Shown: in pieces, positions 55,914-63,882 of the stretch
Layout of the letters: the number at the start of each line of letters is the position of its first letter
Position numbering within the stretch: the first letter of the stretch is position 1
NCBI RefSeq assembly: GCF_001441535.1
Contig: NZ_LMAU01000004.1
Span: 62,001-126,000, forward strand
Direction of reading: 5' to 3'
Source of the DNA: Tsuneonella troitsensis
GTDB taxonomy: Bacteria > Pseudomonadota > Alphaproteobacteria > Sphingomonadales > Sphingomonadaceae
Length of the DNA stretch: 64,000 bases
Position numbers and translations under genes: made by a program
Notes under the pieces: model-generated
What the model saw: only the letters and a program-made list of their open reading frames with translations
What the model was told of the DNA's origin: nothing
Database searches by the model: none

Positions 55914-57631
55914 GGCTTTTTCGACTGCGGCACGAGCGGGGCGAGGTCGGACAGATCGACGTCGCGCGAAGAGTCCGGCGCCACACCGAGGATTGGGCCG
56001 ATGCGCGGAACCAGGCGCCCGACGACCGGCGCGGCGTTCCAGGCAGCCGTGCGCTGGAAGCTCGAAGCGACGGTGCCCTTGGGCTCGTCGAGCATGGCAA
56101 TCACGACATAGCGCGGCCGATCCATCGGAAACGCTGCCGCAAAGGTCGCGACGACCGAAGTGCGGTTGTAGCCGCCGCCTGCGGGCTTGTCGGCCGAGCC
56201 GGTCTTTCCGCCCACGCGAAAGCCGGGTGCATTCGCCTTGCGACCCGTGCCGTAGGTCACGATCATGCGCAGCATCTGGTTCATTTTCGCCGACGTGCTG
56301 GCCTTGAATACTCGACGTCCTTTCGGGGCCTTGCCGGGCTCGACCTTGTGCATGGTCGCGGGACGCCAGACGCCGCCGTTCACCATCGCGGCATATGCGC
56401 TGGCCAGGTGGAGGGGCGTTACCGCGATGCCGTGGCCGTAGCCGACGGTCACGCCGCGCAGCAGCGGCCAGTCGCCGCCCACCCAAAGCGGAAAACCCTT
56501 TGCCGGAAGCTCGATATGGGGCCGCTCGTTCATGCCGAGATCGACCAAGACCTTCTTGAGCCGCTTGGTGCCCAGATCCGCGACGATGTGCCCGGTGACG
56601 ACGTTGGACGAATGCATCAGCATTTCGGGCGTGTTGAGCGACGCGCCGAGATCGTGGCTGTCCTTGATGGTGTATCCGCTCAGAGGGTACGGCCGTGCCG
56701 AATAGCGGCGACCCAGATCGGTGATCGTCCCGGCATCGATCGCCGCAGCGACCGTCAGCGGCTTGAATGTCGAACCCAGTTCGTAGACCTGATTGGTCAC
56801 CCGGTTAAACATGTTGGCGACGCCGGCCTTGTCGATGTGGTTCGGATCGAACTCGGGAAGCGAGGCGAGCGCGAGGACTTCGCCGGTATCCACGTCGAGC
56901 ACGATACCCGCCGAACCGAGCGCATTCGTCGCCCGCATCCCGCGGGTCAGCTCGTCTTCGAGCGCACCCTGGACACGCACGTCGATCGACAACGGGATGG
57001 GCTGGCCGCGGGTCGCGGGGTCGAGCAGCTGCTTGTCAAGAACCGCTTCCATGCCCACCCGGCCGTGCCCGTCCGCTCCCACATAGCCGAGCACGTGAGC
57101 GCCCAGTGACCCTTGCGGGTAATGACGGTCGGTTTCCTTCGGCAGTTCGAGAGCAAGCTCACCGATCGCCTGCACCTTGTTGGCTTCCTCGGGCAGCACG
57201 CGCCGGCGCAGGTAACCAGCCTTGCCCTTGGCCAACCGGTCGGCGAGTTCGGTCTCGTCGATATCGGGGAAGATCGCGGCGAGTTCTTTGGCCACCGCCT
57301 GCGGAGAGCGGACGAGCGGGTTGTCTTCGCCAAGCGCTTCGGGATTGTACCACAGCGCGAACGCGGGAAATGCGCGGGCCAGCGGCTCGCCGTTGCGATC
57401 GGTGATCTCGCCCCGCGAAGGTAGCAGCGCGTCTTCGAAAGACGTGACCGCACGGCCACTTCCCGTAACCCCCAGAAAGCCGATCCGCACGATCGCGGCC
57501 ATCGCCATCGCAACGAATACCGCTGCGACCAGCAGCACCCGCAGGCGCGCCACCGTCAGCGATTTCTGGCGGAGGGAAACGAGCTGGACGCGGCCCGAAT
57601 GAATGGCCGCGGTATATGTGAGCGCGTTCAC
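55910..57631 (-). CDS. ftsI: Septal transpeptidase FtsI (PBP3)
   Basis: Class B penicillin-binding protein that cross-links septal peptidoglycan with FtsW. The 573 residues have one membrane helix near 30-50 (VLLVAAVFVAMAMAAIVRIG), a pedestal domain (SRGEITDRNGEPLA) and a transpeptidase domain with STFK (near residue 286), SSN and KTG (in VGGKTGSAD, near 474). The start is GTG 57631, overlapping the ftsL stop (GTGA); in-frame upstream sequence belongs to ftsL. It overlaps murE by ATGA. Confidence 0.96.
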   Translation of the reverse strand: MNALTYTAAIHSGRVQLVSLRQKSLTVARLRVLLVAAVFVAMAMAAIVRIGFLGVTGSGRAVTSFEDALLPSRGEITDRNGEPLARAFPAFALWYNPEALGEDNPLVRSPQAVAKELAAIFPDIDETELADRLAKGKAGYLRRRVLPEEANKVQAIGELALELPKETDRHYPQGSLGAHVLGYVGADGHGRVGMEAVLDKQLLDPATRGQPIPLSIDVRVQGALEDELTRGMRATNALGSAGIVLDVDTGEVLALASLPEFDPNHIDKAGVANMFNRVTNQVYELGSTFKPLTVAAAIDAGTITDLGRRYSARPYPLSGYTIKDSHDLGASLNTPEMLMHSSNVVTGHIVADLGTKRLKKVLVDLGMNERPHIELPAKGFPLWVGGDWPLLRGVTVGYGHGIAVTPLHLASAYAAMVNGGVWRPATMHKVEPGKAPKGRRVFKASTSAKMNQMLRMIVTYGTGRKANAPGFRVGGKTGSADKPAGGGYNRTSVVATFAAAFPMDRPRYVVIAMLDEPKGTVASSFQRTAAWNAAPVVGRLVPRIGPILGVAPDSSRDVDLSDLAPLVPQSKKP

Positions 57632-58119
57632 TGCCCCGCCTCTGCGAGGAAGGCGCCGCCGTTGGCCAGCTTGTCGGCCAGCGAAGCGGTATCGTCGGCC
57701 ACCTGCACCGGCTTGCCGGTCAACGGCGAGACCAGCGCGGGGAAGTGCGCCTTGCTTTCGGCGCCGGGGGCGTGGGCGACGCGGATCGGCGACGGGGCAG
57801 CCGGCAGGCGCGGCTCGCCCAGGCTCGCAAGCTGACGCTCGCCCTCGAGATACTGACCGGGACCGGGCGCCTGATAGCCGAAATCGACCGCGTTCCACTG
57901 GGCGAGCTGTTGCTGGCTCGCCCGCGTTTCGAACTCGGTTTCGAGCAGGAGCTTCTCGCGCTGGAGCGCGAGGATCTGCCGCTCGGCCAGGCGCACCTGG
58001 CTGCGAACCGAGTTCACCTTGAACGTGAGCGCGGCGAAGATCGCGCAGCACAATGCCAGCGACACGGCCCAGCCCAGCTGGCGAAGACGGCTACCGCCGA
58101 TGGTGGGACGGCTGGCCAT
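57628..58119 (-). CDS. ftsL: Cell division protein FtsL-like
   Basis: Small bitopic divisome protein, recognised by position and architecture more than by sequence. The 163 residues have a short cytoplasmic N-terminus, a membrane helix at about 15-36 (LGWAVSLALCCAIFAALTFK) and a coiled-coil segment (RSQVRLAERQILALQREKLLLETEFETRA) of leucine-zipper type, as in FtsL. A longer than usual Pro/Ala-rich periplasmic tail follows. It lies between rsmH and ftsI as in other dcw clusters. The ATG at 58119 shares one base with the rsmH stop. Confidence 0.85.
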   Translation of the reverse strand: MASRPTIGGSRLRQLGWAVSLALCCAIFAALTFKVNSVRSQVRLAERQILALQREKLLLETEFETRASQQQLAQWNAVDFGYQAPGPGQYLEGERQLASLGEPRLPAAPSPIRVAHAPGAESKAHFPALVSPLTGKPVQVADDTASLADKLANGGAFLAEAGQ

Positions 58120-59054
58120 CAAGCGGCCTCCCGCGCAGGTGCAGCGGTGCGAACGGCATGGCGCAAGGTCGCCGAGCGCGCGCGCGGATTGCGGGCAATC
58201 TCTGCCTCGGAAGCGCGGATGCCCTTCGAGACATGCGCGAATGTGGCGGGTGCAGATTGCGCCATCGGCATGTGACGCGATCCAGCCGCAACTGCCGAAG
58301 CATCGCGCAGGAAGCGCTTGACGATCCGGTCCTCGAGACTGTGGAAACTGACCACCGCCAGCCGGCCACCCTCGTCGAGCAGGGTCTCCGAAGCGACCAG
58401 CGCCGATTCCAGTTCGGCCAGTTCGGCGTTCACGTGGATGCGGATCGCCTGGAAGCTGCGCGTGGCGGGGTCCTTGGGCGCGCCAGGACGATAGCCGAGC
58501 GCCTTGCGCACCACGCGGGCAAGGTCGCCGGTGGTCGTCAGCGGCCGCGCGGCGACGATCGCCCGGGCCACGCGGCGGCTCTGGCGCTCCTCACCATAAG
58601 TATAGAGAACGTCGGCGATCTCGGCCTCGTCGGCCTCGTTCAGGAAGTCGGCCGCGCTGGCGCCTTCCTGGCTCATCCGCATGTCGAGCGGACCGTCGGC
58701 CGAGAACGCGAAGCCGCGCTCTGCCTGGTCGAGCTGCATCGAAGACACGCCAATATCCAACACGATCCCGTCGACGCGCGCCAAACCCGAATCGGCGAGC
58801 GCGTTAACCATTTCGGAGAAACGACGGGGATGGAGAACCAGCCGCGGCGGGTTTTCCGCAGTTTCCGGCCACTTTTCGCCCGCCGCGATCGCATCGGGAT
58901 CGCGGTCGAAGGCATGAACGGTCGCGCCGGCCGCCAGAAGCGCGCGGGTATAGCCGCCCGCACCGAAGGTCGCATCGACGATCACGTCGCCCGGTTGCGG
59001 GGCCAGCGCCGCGACGACTTCGTCGAGCAGGACGGGAATGTGAGGTTGGGTCAC
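58119..59054 (-). CDS. rsmH: 16S rRNA (cytosine(1402)-N4)-methyltransferase
   Basis: RsmH (MraW) methylates N4 of C1402 in the decoding centre. The 311 residues contain [13 protein letters not shown], the SAM-binding loop [18 protein letters not shown] near residue 28, [45 protein letters not shown] and [18 protein letters not shown]. It starts ATG at 59054, overlapping the mraZ stop by ATGA. Confidence 0.97.
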   Translation of the reverse strand: MTQPHIPVLLDEVVAALAPQPGDVIVDATFGAGGYTRALLAAGATVHAFDRDPDAIAAGEKWPETAENPPRLVLHPRRFSEMVNALADSGLARVDGIVLDIGVSSMQLDQAERGFAFSADGPLDMRMSQEGASAADFLNEADEAEIADVLYTYGEERQSRRVARAIVAARPLTTTGDLARVVRKALGYRPGAPKDPATRSFQAIRIHVNAELAELESALVASETLLDEGGRLAVVSFHSLEDRIVKRFLRDASAVAAGSRHMPMAQSAPATFAHVSKGIRASEAEIARNPRARSATLRHAVRTAAPAREAA

Positions 59055-59530
59055 TTGCCCTTCCCCTCTGCCTGAAACTGCGCGCAGGCCGCCTTGGCCG
59101 CGGCCCAGGCGTCGTCCATCTTCATCAGTTCGGCGGGATTCCAGATCGTAAAGCTGCGCCCGCCGCCCTGGAAGAACAGCGCATCGTCGATGTTCGCGAG
59201 CATCCGCAGGTGATCGGGCAGCACGAACCGGCCCGAATCGTCGAACGGCACGCGGGCGTAACCGAACAATTGGGCCGCGCGGGTATCGCGGTCGAAGTCG
59301 GGCCCGGCGCGGTCCTCTTCGCGATCGAGCTGCGTCTCGAGCTCAAGCTGGCGGGACAGGCCGAAGCCGACCAGGCACGTGAAGCGCGGGTGCTTGTCCA
59401 GGCACAGGACGCGACCGTCGCTCGATTCCTTGACCGCGCTGCGGAACAGCGGCGGCAGCACGAACCGACCCTTCTCGCCGAGGGGCGAAAAGGCCTGTCC
59501 ACTGAAACCGCCGAATAGCAAAGCCGCCAC
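59051..59530 (-). CDS. mraZ: Transcriptional regulator MraZ
   Basis: AbrB-fold DNA-binding protein that in other bacteria binds repeats upstream of its own operon and tunes division gene expression. The 159 residues (GTG start) contain two SpoVT/AbrB-like halves: [19 protein letters not shown] and [19 protein letters not shown]. The family DxxGR motif is intact in the second half, while the first reads GEKGR instead of the usual DxKGR. First gene of the dcw cluster, coupled to rsmH by ATGA. Confidence 0.93.
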   Translation of the reverse strand: MAALLFGGFSGQAFSPLGEKGRFVLPPLFRSAVKESSDGRVLCLDKHPRFTCLVGFGLSRQLELETQLDREEDRAGPDFDRDTRAAQLFGYARVPFDDSGRFVLPDHLRMLANIDDALFFQGGGRSFTIWNPAELMKMDDAWAAAKAACAQFQAEGKGK

Positions 59531-59723
59531 CTGTCCCCGTTCCGGGCCGCTCGGCCCACCCCCTCACGGACAAGACTTCCCCGCTGCCGCCAGCGCGAAC
59601 GCGAGGGGCACGTGACGCCCCGATTCGGTGCGCCGTGGAAACAAATGTCCGATGGAGCAGGGTATTAACTTTCTCCGGTCCGGGATGGAAGGGAAAAGTG
59701 CGGGAATTCGCGGGATCACACGG

Positions 59724-59738
59724 TTAATGCCGGTTTTA
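59724..59738. promoter_or_regulatory. CtrA-like site (TTAA-N7-TTTA)
   Basis: TTAA at 59724-59727 and TTTA at 59735-59738 with seven bases between, one mismatch from the alphaproteobacterial CtrA consensus TTAA-N7-TTAA. It lies 194 bases upstream of the mraZ start. In GC-rich DNA such A/T spacing is not frequent, but a single imperfect site is weak evidence. Confidence 0.35.
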
Positions 59739-59740
59739 CG

Positions 59741-59749
59741 TGTGGATAA
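59741..59749 (-). promoter_or_regulatory. DnaA box upstream of mraZ
   Basis: Exact match to the high-affinity DnaA box TTATCCACA, read on the minus strand. It lies three bases from the CtrA-like site and 211 bases upstream of mraZ. A second exact copy precedes ftsZ. Confidence 0.5.
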
Positions 59750-59854
59750 AGTACTTCCACATGGCAGGCGCGATCGCCTCGAACCGATGTCGAAAGGGCA
59801 GAATCCCGGCGATTTTCGATGGCGTCCCGCGGTTTCCCGCGTCTCGCGTAGGGT

Positions 59855-60601
59855 TTATCCGATGGACCGGGAGATCAATGTGCGGATTGCCCGGAGATCC
59901 CCCTCGCCGCCGCCTTCACGGTCCAGCACTTCGGCATCGGCCACGACCGTGACCGAGCCCTTCCCGACTCTGCAGGTGGCGGTGACGCCGGAGTCGCCGA
60001 CCGAACACCTCGACGGCGCCCCGGGAGTTACCGCGACGAGAGTGCCGGAAAGATCGACCGGAATCTCGATGCTACCGTCCGCGACCATCCGCCGACCTTC
60101 ACGCTGGTCCTCGTCGAAGCGCAGCTCCAGGCCCCAGCGCTTCAGGATCGGCGACAGCACCGCGATGTCCTGCGGGCGGCGGCGATCCCCCAGCGCGAAA
60201 CGGGAATGTTCGGTCAGCATCGGGTCGGCGAAGAGCAGCGCCCTGCCCCCAGCCCGCACCCAATCGTCCAGTGCGACGTTTTCTGCGGGCGCCAATGGCC
60301 GAGGTTGGGCCAGTAAAAGGCGCTTCAAGGACTTCAGATCGCCTCCGTCCAGCGTGTCGAGCGGGACAAGGCGATTGCCGCTTTCGAGTTCGGTTCGCAC
60401 CCAGTGCGTGCTGTCGCCTCCGCCGTCGATCGTGCCGCCGATATCGTCGCTTTCGCTCCAATAGATCGGCAACGAGGAGAACAGCCCAAGCGGTTGTTTG
60501 TCGCCGGCGTCGGGCGGGCCGGGTAGTATCTGTCCTGCGATACCGGCGGCGAGCAGCAAAGCACCGAGACCCGCGGCGATCAACTGCGTCTTACCTCGCA
60601 T
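59855..60601 (-). CDS. GldG-like membrane-anchored protein, function unknown
   Basis: 248 residues. An N-terminal membrane anchor (LIAAGLGALLLAAGIAGQIL) is followed by a soluble domain: GLFSSLPIYWSESDD, LDTLDGGDLKSLKRLLLAQPR, DDWVRAGGRALLFADPMLTE and VGKGSVTVVADAEVLDRE. The DWVxxGGRALLFADP element and overall plan resemble the sugar-binding-like domain of GldG/DUF4350 proteins, often tied to ABC transporters; no transporter is adjacent, so this is tentative. Its start lies 11 bases inside the end of the upstream gene. Confidence 0.6.
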   Translation of the reverse strand: MRGKTQLIAAGLGALLLAAGIAGQILPGPPDAGDKQPLGLFSSLPIYWSESDDIGGTIDGGGDSTHWVRTELESGNRLVPLDTLDGGDLKSLKRLLLAQPRPLAPAENVALDDWVRAGGRALLFADPMLTEHSRFALGDRRRPQDIAVLSPILKRWGLELRFDEDQREGRRMVADGSIEIPVDLSGTLVAVTPGAPSRCSVGDSGVTATCRVGKGSVTVVADAEVLDREGGGEGDLRAIRTLISRSIG

Positions 60602-60977
60602 CGCCCGGGCCAGGCTCCGCAGCGGGAATGTCGAGCACTTTTACTTCCGCCTCGGCCGGCAGGTCCGGGACCACGCCAGCGTCGGCCAGCGGGTCGTTCG
60701 CGCTGGATGTAGGTGTGGGCGCCACGGTCGCGGCCGCTTCCGGCACCGCCGCGCTGTCCGATTGCTTGGCGCGCTCCTCGATCACGTTGGCGAGGCCCAC
60801 GATCAGGACGATGCCGAGGAGCAGCGAGACCCCCACTTGCAGGCGTTGCAGCGACTGCGCGCGGGTGCCGGCCAGCGGTGCGAGCGACGCATCGACTGAT
60901 GTATCCTGCACGGGCGATCGTCCGGCCATAGGCAACCAAGCTAGCCGCTGGCCCGGCCCAGTCAACTTCGCGGCCAT
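60591..60977 (-). CDS. Small single-pass membrane protein, unknown
   Basis: 128 residues: a 40-residue N-terminal part, one membrane helix near 48-67 (VGVSLLLGIVLIVGLANVIE), then an Ala/Pro/Asp-rich tail, probably disordered. No family is recognised. The ATG at 60977 shares one base with the cysK stop (TGATG), and the 3' end overlaps the GldG-like gene by 11 bases, so cysK, this gene and the next form a coupled unit. The last two may act together at the membrane. Confidence 0.65.
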   Translation of the reverse strand: MAAKLTGPGQRLAWLPMAGRSPVQDTSVDASLAPLAGTRAQSLQRLQVGVSLLLGIVLIVGLANVIEERAKQSDSAAVPEAAATVAPTPTSSANDPLADAGVVPDLPAEAEVKVLDIPAAEPGPGDAR

Positions 60978-61975
60978 CAGTCGGGCTTGAGCCAGTCGAA
61001 CACCGGTAGCTTCTTTGCCGCCAGCCATTCGGCGGAATAGAGGGTCGAAAGGTATCGGAAGCCGGTGTCGCACAGGATCGTGACCACGCGCGCCTGCGGG
61101 CCGAGCTGCTTGCCCAAGAGGACCGCACCGGCCACGTTGATGCCCGACGACAAGCCCAGGCACAGTCCTTCCTCGCGCAGCAGGCGGGCGACCCATTCCA
61201 GCCCTTCCTCGTCCGATACGCGGAACTGGGTGTCGATCGGCGCGCCTTCCAGGTTGCCGGTGATCCGCCCCTGCCCGATCCCTTCGGCGACCGAGTTGCC
61301 CTCTGCCTTCAGTTCTCCGGTGGCGTAGTAGCTGTAGAGCGCCGCGCCATGCGGATCGGTCAGGGCGATGGTCACCTTCTCGTCGCGTTCCTTGAGGCCC
61401 ATCGCGACGCCCGCGATCGTGCCACCGGTCCCGGCCGCACAGGTGAACCCGTCGATCCGGCCTTCCATCTGGTCCCAGATCTCGGCCGCGGTCGTCTCGA
61501 TGTGCGCCTTGCGGTTGGCGGTATTGTCGAACTGGTTGGCCCAGACCGCGCCGGGTGTTTCCTCCGCCAGGCGGCGGCTCGTGTGGACGAAGTGATTGCA
61601 GTCCGAATACTTGGTCGGCGGCACCAGCACCAGTTCGGCGCCCAGTGCGCGCAGCGTCGCCATCTTCTCGCTGCTCTGGTTGTCGGGCATCACGATGATC
61701 GTGCGATAGCCGAGCGCGTTCCCCACCAGCGCAAGGCCGATGCCGGTGTTGCCCGCCGTCCCTTCGACGATGGTGCCGCCCGGCTTCAATTCGCCCGCAT
61801 TTTCCGCATCGCGCACGATGCCCAGCGCTGCGCGATCCTTCACGCTGCCGCCGGGATTGAGGAACTCGCACTTGCCGTAGATGTCGCAACCCGCTTCGGC
61901 GCTGGGGCCGGCGAGACGGACGAGCGGGGTGTTGCCGATGAGGTCGAGCGCCTTGGCGCGCACTGCTGCAGTCAT
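60977..61975 (-). CDS. cysK: Cysteine synthase (O-acetylserine sulfhydrylase)
   Basis: PLP enzyme forming cysteine from an activated serine (typically O-acetylserine) and sulfide, the sink for the sulfide made by CysI. The 332 residues contain LIGNTPLVRLAG, the PLP lysine motif CEFLNPGGSVKDRAALG (near residue 46), VEGTAGNTGIGLALVGNALG for substrate binding, and CAAGTGGTIAGVAMGLKE for the PLP phosphate. Some cystathionine beta-synthases share these motifs, but the length and the absence of CBS domains favour CysK. The ATG at 61975 was chosen because it is followed by the usual AVRAKALDLIGNTP. Confidence 0.93.
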   Translation of the reverse strand: MTAAVRAKALDLIGNTPLVRLAGPSAEAGCDIYGKCEFLNPGGSVKDRAALGIVRDAENAGELKPGGTIVEGTAGNTGIGLALVGNALGYRTIIVMPDNQSSEKMATLRALGAELVLVPPTKYSDCNHFVHTSRRLAEETPGAVWANQFDNTANRKAHIETTAAEIWDQMEGRIDGFTCAAGTGGTIAGVAMGLKERDEKVTIALTDPHGAALYSYYATGELKAEGNSVAEGIGQGRITGNLEGAPIDTQFRVSDEEGLEWVARLLREEGLCLGLSSGINVAGAVLLGKQLGPQARVVTILCDTGFRYLSTLYSAEWLAAKKLPVFDWLKPD

Positions 61976-62075
61976 GTCGGACGAGCTAGGATCGCACCGC
62001 GCCGCGGGCAACGCAGTTCCGGTTTGCGACCTGCTACTCCGCCTTGCGGATACGGGTCGCGGACCGGCGCTTCGC

Positions 62076-62393
62076 TCAATCTTCCTGGGCGATCGTCACG
62101 CGCATCCCGTCGAGGTCGGGCGTGAAGGGGACCTGGCAGCCGAGGCGCGAATTCTCGTCGCGGTGATCGGTGGATTCGAGCAAGTCGTCCTCGTCCTCGC
62201 TCATCGCCGGGAGCCGGTCCTTGAACGCCGGATCGACGTGGACGTGGCACGTGGCGCACGAACAGCACCCGCCGCACAGCGCGAGCAGTTCGTCGAAGCC
62301 GTTGTCGCGGATCGCTTCCATCACGGTCAGGCCATCGGCCACGTCGACGGACTTCTCTTCTCCCGCGCGGTTGACGACGATCAGCTTGGGCAT
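62076..62393 (-). CDS. 2Fe-2S ferredoxin
   Basis: 105-residue adrenodoxin/plant-like ferredoxin, a soluble electron carrier. The cluster ligands are the C-x5-C-x2-C in ALCGGCCSCATCHVHV and a fourth Cys in RLGCQVPF. The region between has the acidic patch SEDEDDLLESTDHRDENS that usually docks reductases. The start at 62393 (MPKLIVVNRAGEEK) is the family norm. Partners are not identifiable; P450 systems and Fe-S assembly are typical, and donation to CysI is possible but unproven. Confidence 0.93.
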   Translation of the reverse strand: MPKLIVVNRAGEEKSVDVADGLTVMEAIRDNGFDELLALCGGCCSCATCHVHVDPAFKDRLPAMSEDEDDLLESTDHRDENSRLGCQVPFTPDLDGMRVTIAQED

Positions 62394-62485
62394 GGTGTGC
62401 GGATCCTTCAGACGTGCCCCCTGTCGGGCATTCGGCGCGGCTGCTAGGGGCTGGCCGCAGGTTTGGCAAGATTGGGAAAGCGCAC

Positions 62486-63103
62486 GTGGGTTTGACCGCA
62501 AGCCAGATCAGGGACGGCCTCGACGCGGTCGCGGCGCAGGAGCCGGCGATGGCCCGCGCGCTGGCCGCCGCCGGCTATCCCGAACCGCGCATCCGCGAGC
62601 GCGGGCACGTGACGCTGCTGCGCGCGATCGTCGGCCAGCAGGTCAGCGTCGCCGCCGCCGCGAGCATGTGGAACAAGCTGGCCGCAGAAGTGGGCGAAGA
62701 TGTCGATCCCGCCGAACTGCTCGCCCGCGATTTCGACACCCTGCGCGCCTGCGGCCTGTCGCGCCAGAAACAGGGCTATGCCCGTTCGCTGTGCGAACTC
62801 GTGGCGGCGGGCGCGATCGATTTCGACGCCCTCCCCGCCGACGACGAGGAGGCCATTGCCCAGCTCACCCAGATCAAAGGCATCGGCCGCTGGACCGCCG
62901 AAATCTACCTCCTGTTCGCCGAGGGCCGCCCGGACATCTGGCCCGCCGGCGACCTCGCCGTGCAAGCGGGCTTGGGCAAGATCCTTTCGCTCGAGGAGCG
63001 ACCCAGCGAAAAAGAGACCCGCGCCCTCGCCGAACCCTGGCGCCCTCACCGCGGAGCGACGGCGATCTTCACGTGGCATTGCTACAACAATCCCGCGCTT
63101 TGA
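62486..63103 (+). CDS. DNA-3-methyladenine glycosylase (AlkA type, HhH-GPD)
   Basis: Base-excision repair enzyme removing alkylated purines. The 205 residues contain HVTLLRAIVGQQVSVAAAAS near residue 40, the helix-hairpin-helix LTQIKGIGRWTAEIYLLF near 130, and the catalytic Asp in IWPAGDLAVQAGLGK. The N-terminal domain of E. coli AlkA is absent, as in many alphaproteobacterial forms. The start is GTG 62486, or TTG 62492, after GGGAAAG. The last nine codons and stop are duplicated 764 bases downstream. Confidence 0.9.
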   Translation: MGLTASQIRDGLDAVAAQEPAMARALAAAGYPEPRIRERGHVTLLRAIVGQQVSVAAAASMWNKLAAEVGEDVDPAELLARDFDTLRACGLSRQKQGYARSLCELVAAGAIDFDALPADDEEAIAQLTQIKGIGRWTAEIYLLFAEGRPDIWPAGDLAVQAGLGKILSLEERPSEKETRALAEPWRPHRGATAIFTWHCYNNPAL

Positions 63104-63112
63104 GATTGTCGG
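63077..63112 (+). repeat. 36-base direct repeat, left copy
   Basis: Begins CATTGCTACAACAATCCCGC and ends GATTGTCGG. It covers the last nine codons and stop of the glycosylase gene plus nine bases. It is identical to 63841-63876. Confidence 0.9.
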
Positions 63113-63121
63113 GGATCGGTT

Positions 63122-63168
63122 GCCATCGAGCGGGTCGAAAGCTGCCTGTCGGCTAACGACCCGATGGC
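63122..63168 (+). repeat. Dispersed repeat, copy B (REP-like hairpin)
   Basis: Inverted repeat: CGGGTCG (63131-63137) pairs with CGACCCG (63157-63163), and GCCATCG (63122-63128) with a GATGGC arm (63163-63168) across a small bulge. The loop GCTGCCTGTCGGCTAA is shared with copy A at 21265-21288. It could also serve as the glycosylase terminator. Confidence 0.6.
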
Positions 63169-63199
63169 TGCCATCAGCTGTTTGCGTTATTCTCCTCCG

Positions 63200-63664
63200 A
63201 TGAAAGCGACCTTCTTGGCCTTCGCGCTGTTAATCGGTGGAGCCAGCTCGGAGCGGCCCTCCGTTCGAGAAGTAATCATGCGCGTGATCGAGTCCGCCGT
63301 GGAACTACCCGTCGGGGCTGAGGCACTTGAAGAATACTCGCGCAACTACGCCCTGCGGCCCGACGGAAAGGTGATGGCGGTTTATGTCACTCCCCTGCCA
63401 ACAGAAGCGCGCGGGAGCGAGGACGGCTGCGAAGTGATGCTCGAAGACATGGATTCGCGACCATGCACCGAGGCCGAGGAGGCAGAGATTGCATCCAATG
63501 ACGAAGTGATGGCAGCTTCTTTCGGACAAGCCGACCAGTCGCGTTGGTTCGACGACTACCGCGATTTGCCAATGATTATGGATGGCGGCTGCAGTCTGAT
63601 TGAGATCATATACGATCCCCAGTCACAGCTGATTGAAAGCACGCAATGTAACGGGGAGGCCTGA
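63200..63664 (+). CDS. Exported hypothetical protein inside the repeat-bounded cassette
   Basis: 154 residues. Signal peptide MKATFLAFALLIGGASS, then VELPVGAEALEEYSRNYALR and GKVMAVYVTPLP. The C-terminal part contains RWFDDYRDLPMIMDGGCSLIEIIYDP and ends CNGEA. The DGGC...CNG pair of cysteines recurs in a family of small exported sphingomonad proteins that I know only as hypothetical. GC content is visibly lower than in neighbouring genes. The ATG follows TCTCCTCCG, a poor ribosome-binding site; the start is supported by the signal peptide. Confidence 0.65.
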   Translation: MKATFLAFALLIGGASSERPSVREVIMRVIESAVELPVGAEALEEYSRNYALRPDGKVMAVYVTPLPTEARGSEDGCEVMLEDMDSRPCTEAEEAEIASNDEVMAASFGQADQSRWFDDYRDLPMIMDGGCSLIEIIYDPQSQLIESTQCNGEA

Positions 63665-63840
63665 CGGCCGCTTCCCACCCCAATTTCGGACATTCGGCCC
63701 TGTTGCCAGATTTCCTCAAAGCGAACATCGGCATTACGGAATGGCACCGGATTGTTTCAGCGTTCATCGAGAGTCGCCTTGGGGGGAAACCCGCTCGGAA
63801 AGCGTATTTTCACAGATTTTGTGGGGGATTTTCCGCCCTC

Positions 63841-63876
63841 CATTGCTACAACAATCCCGCGCTTTGAGATTGTCGG
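63841..63876 (+). repeat. 36-base direct repeat, right copy
   Basis: Identical to 63077-63112 and 764 bases away. The next gene starts seven bases after it. Nothing in the 176 bases between the cassette gene and this copy looks coding. Confidence 0.9.
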
Positions 63877-63882
63877 ATAGTT

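Larger units (their letters stand above)
59531..59854. promoter_or_regulatory. Regulatory region upstream of the dcw cluster
   Basis: No gene in 324 bases. From the mraZ side outward there is a phased array of four GGGA(A/T) boxes (59682-59716), a CtrA-like TTAA-N7-TTTA (59724-59738), an exact DnaA box (59741-59749, TTATCCACA on the gene strand) and the palindrome AAGTACTT (59749-59756). This is the likely main promoter region of the 16-gene cluster; the transcription start itself was not identified. Confidence 0.55.
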
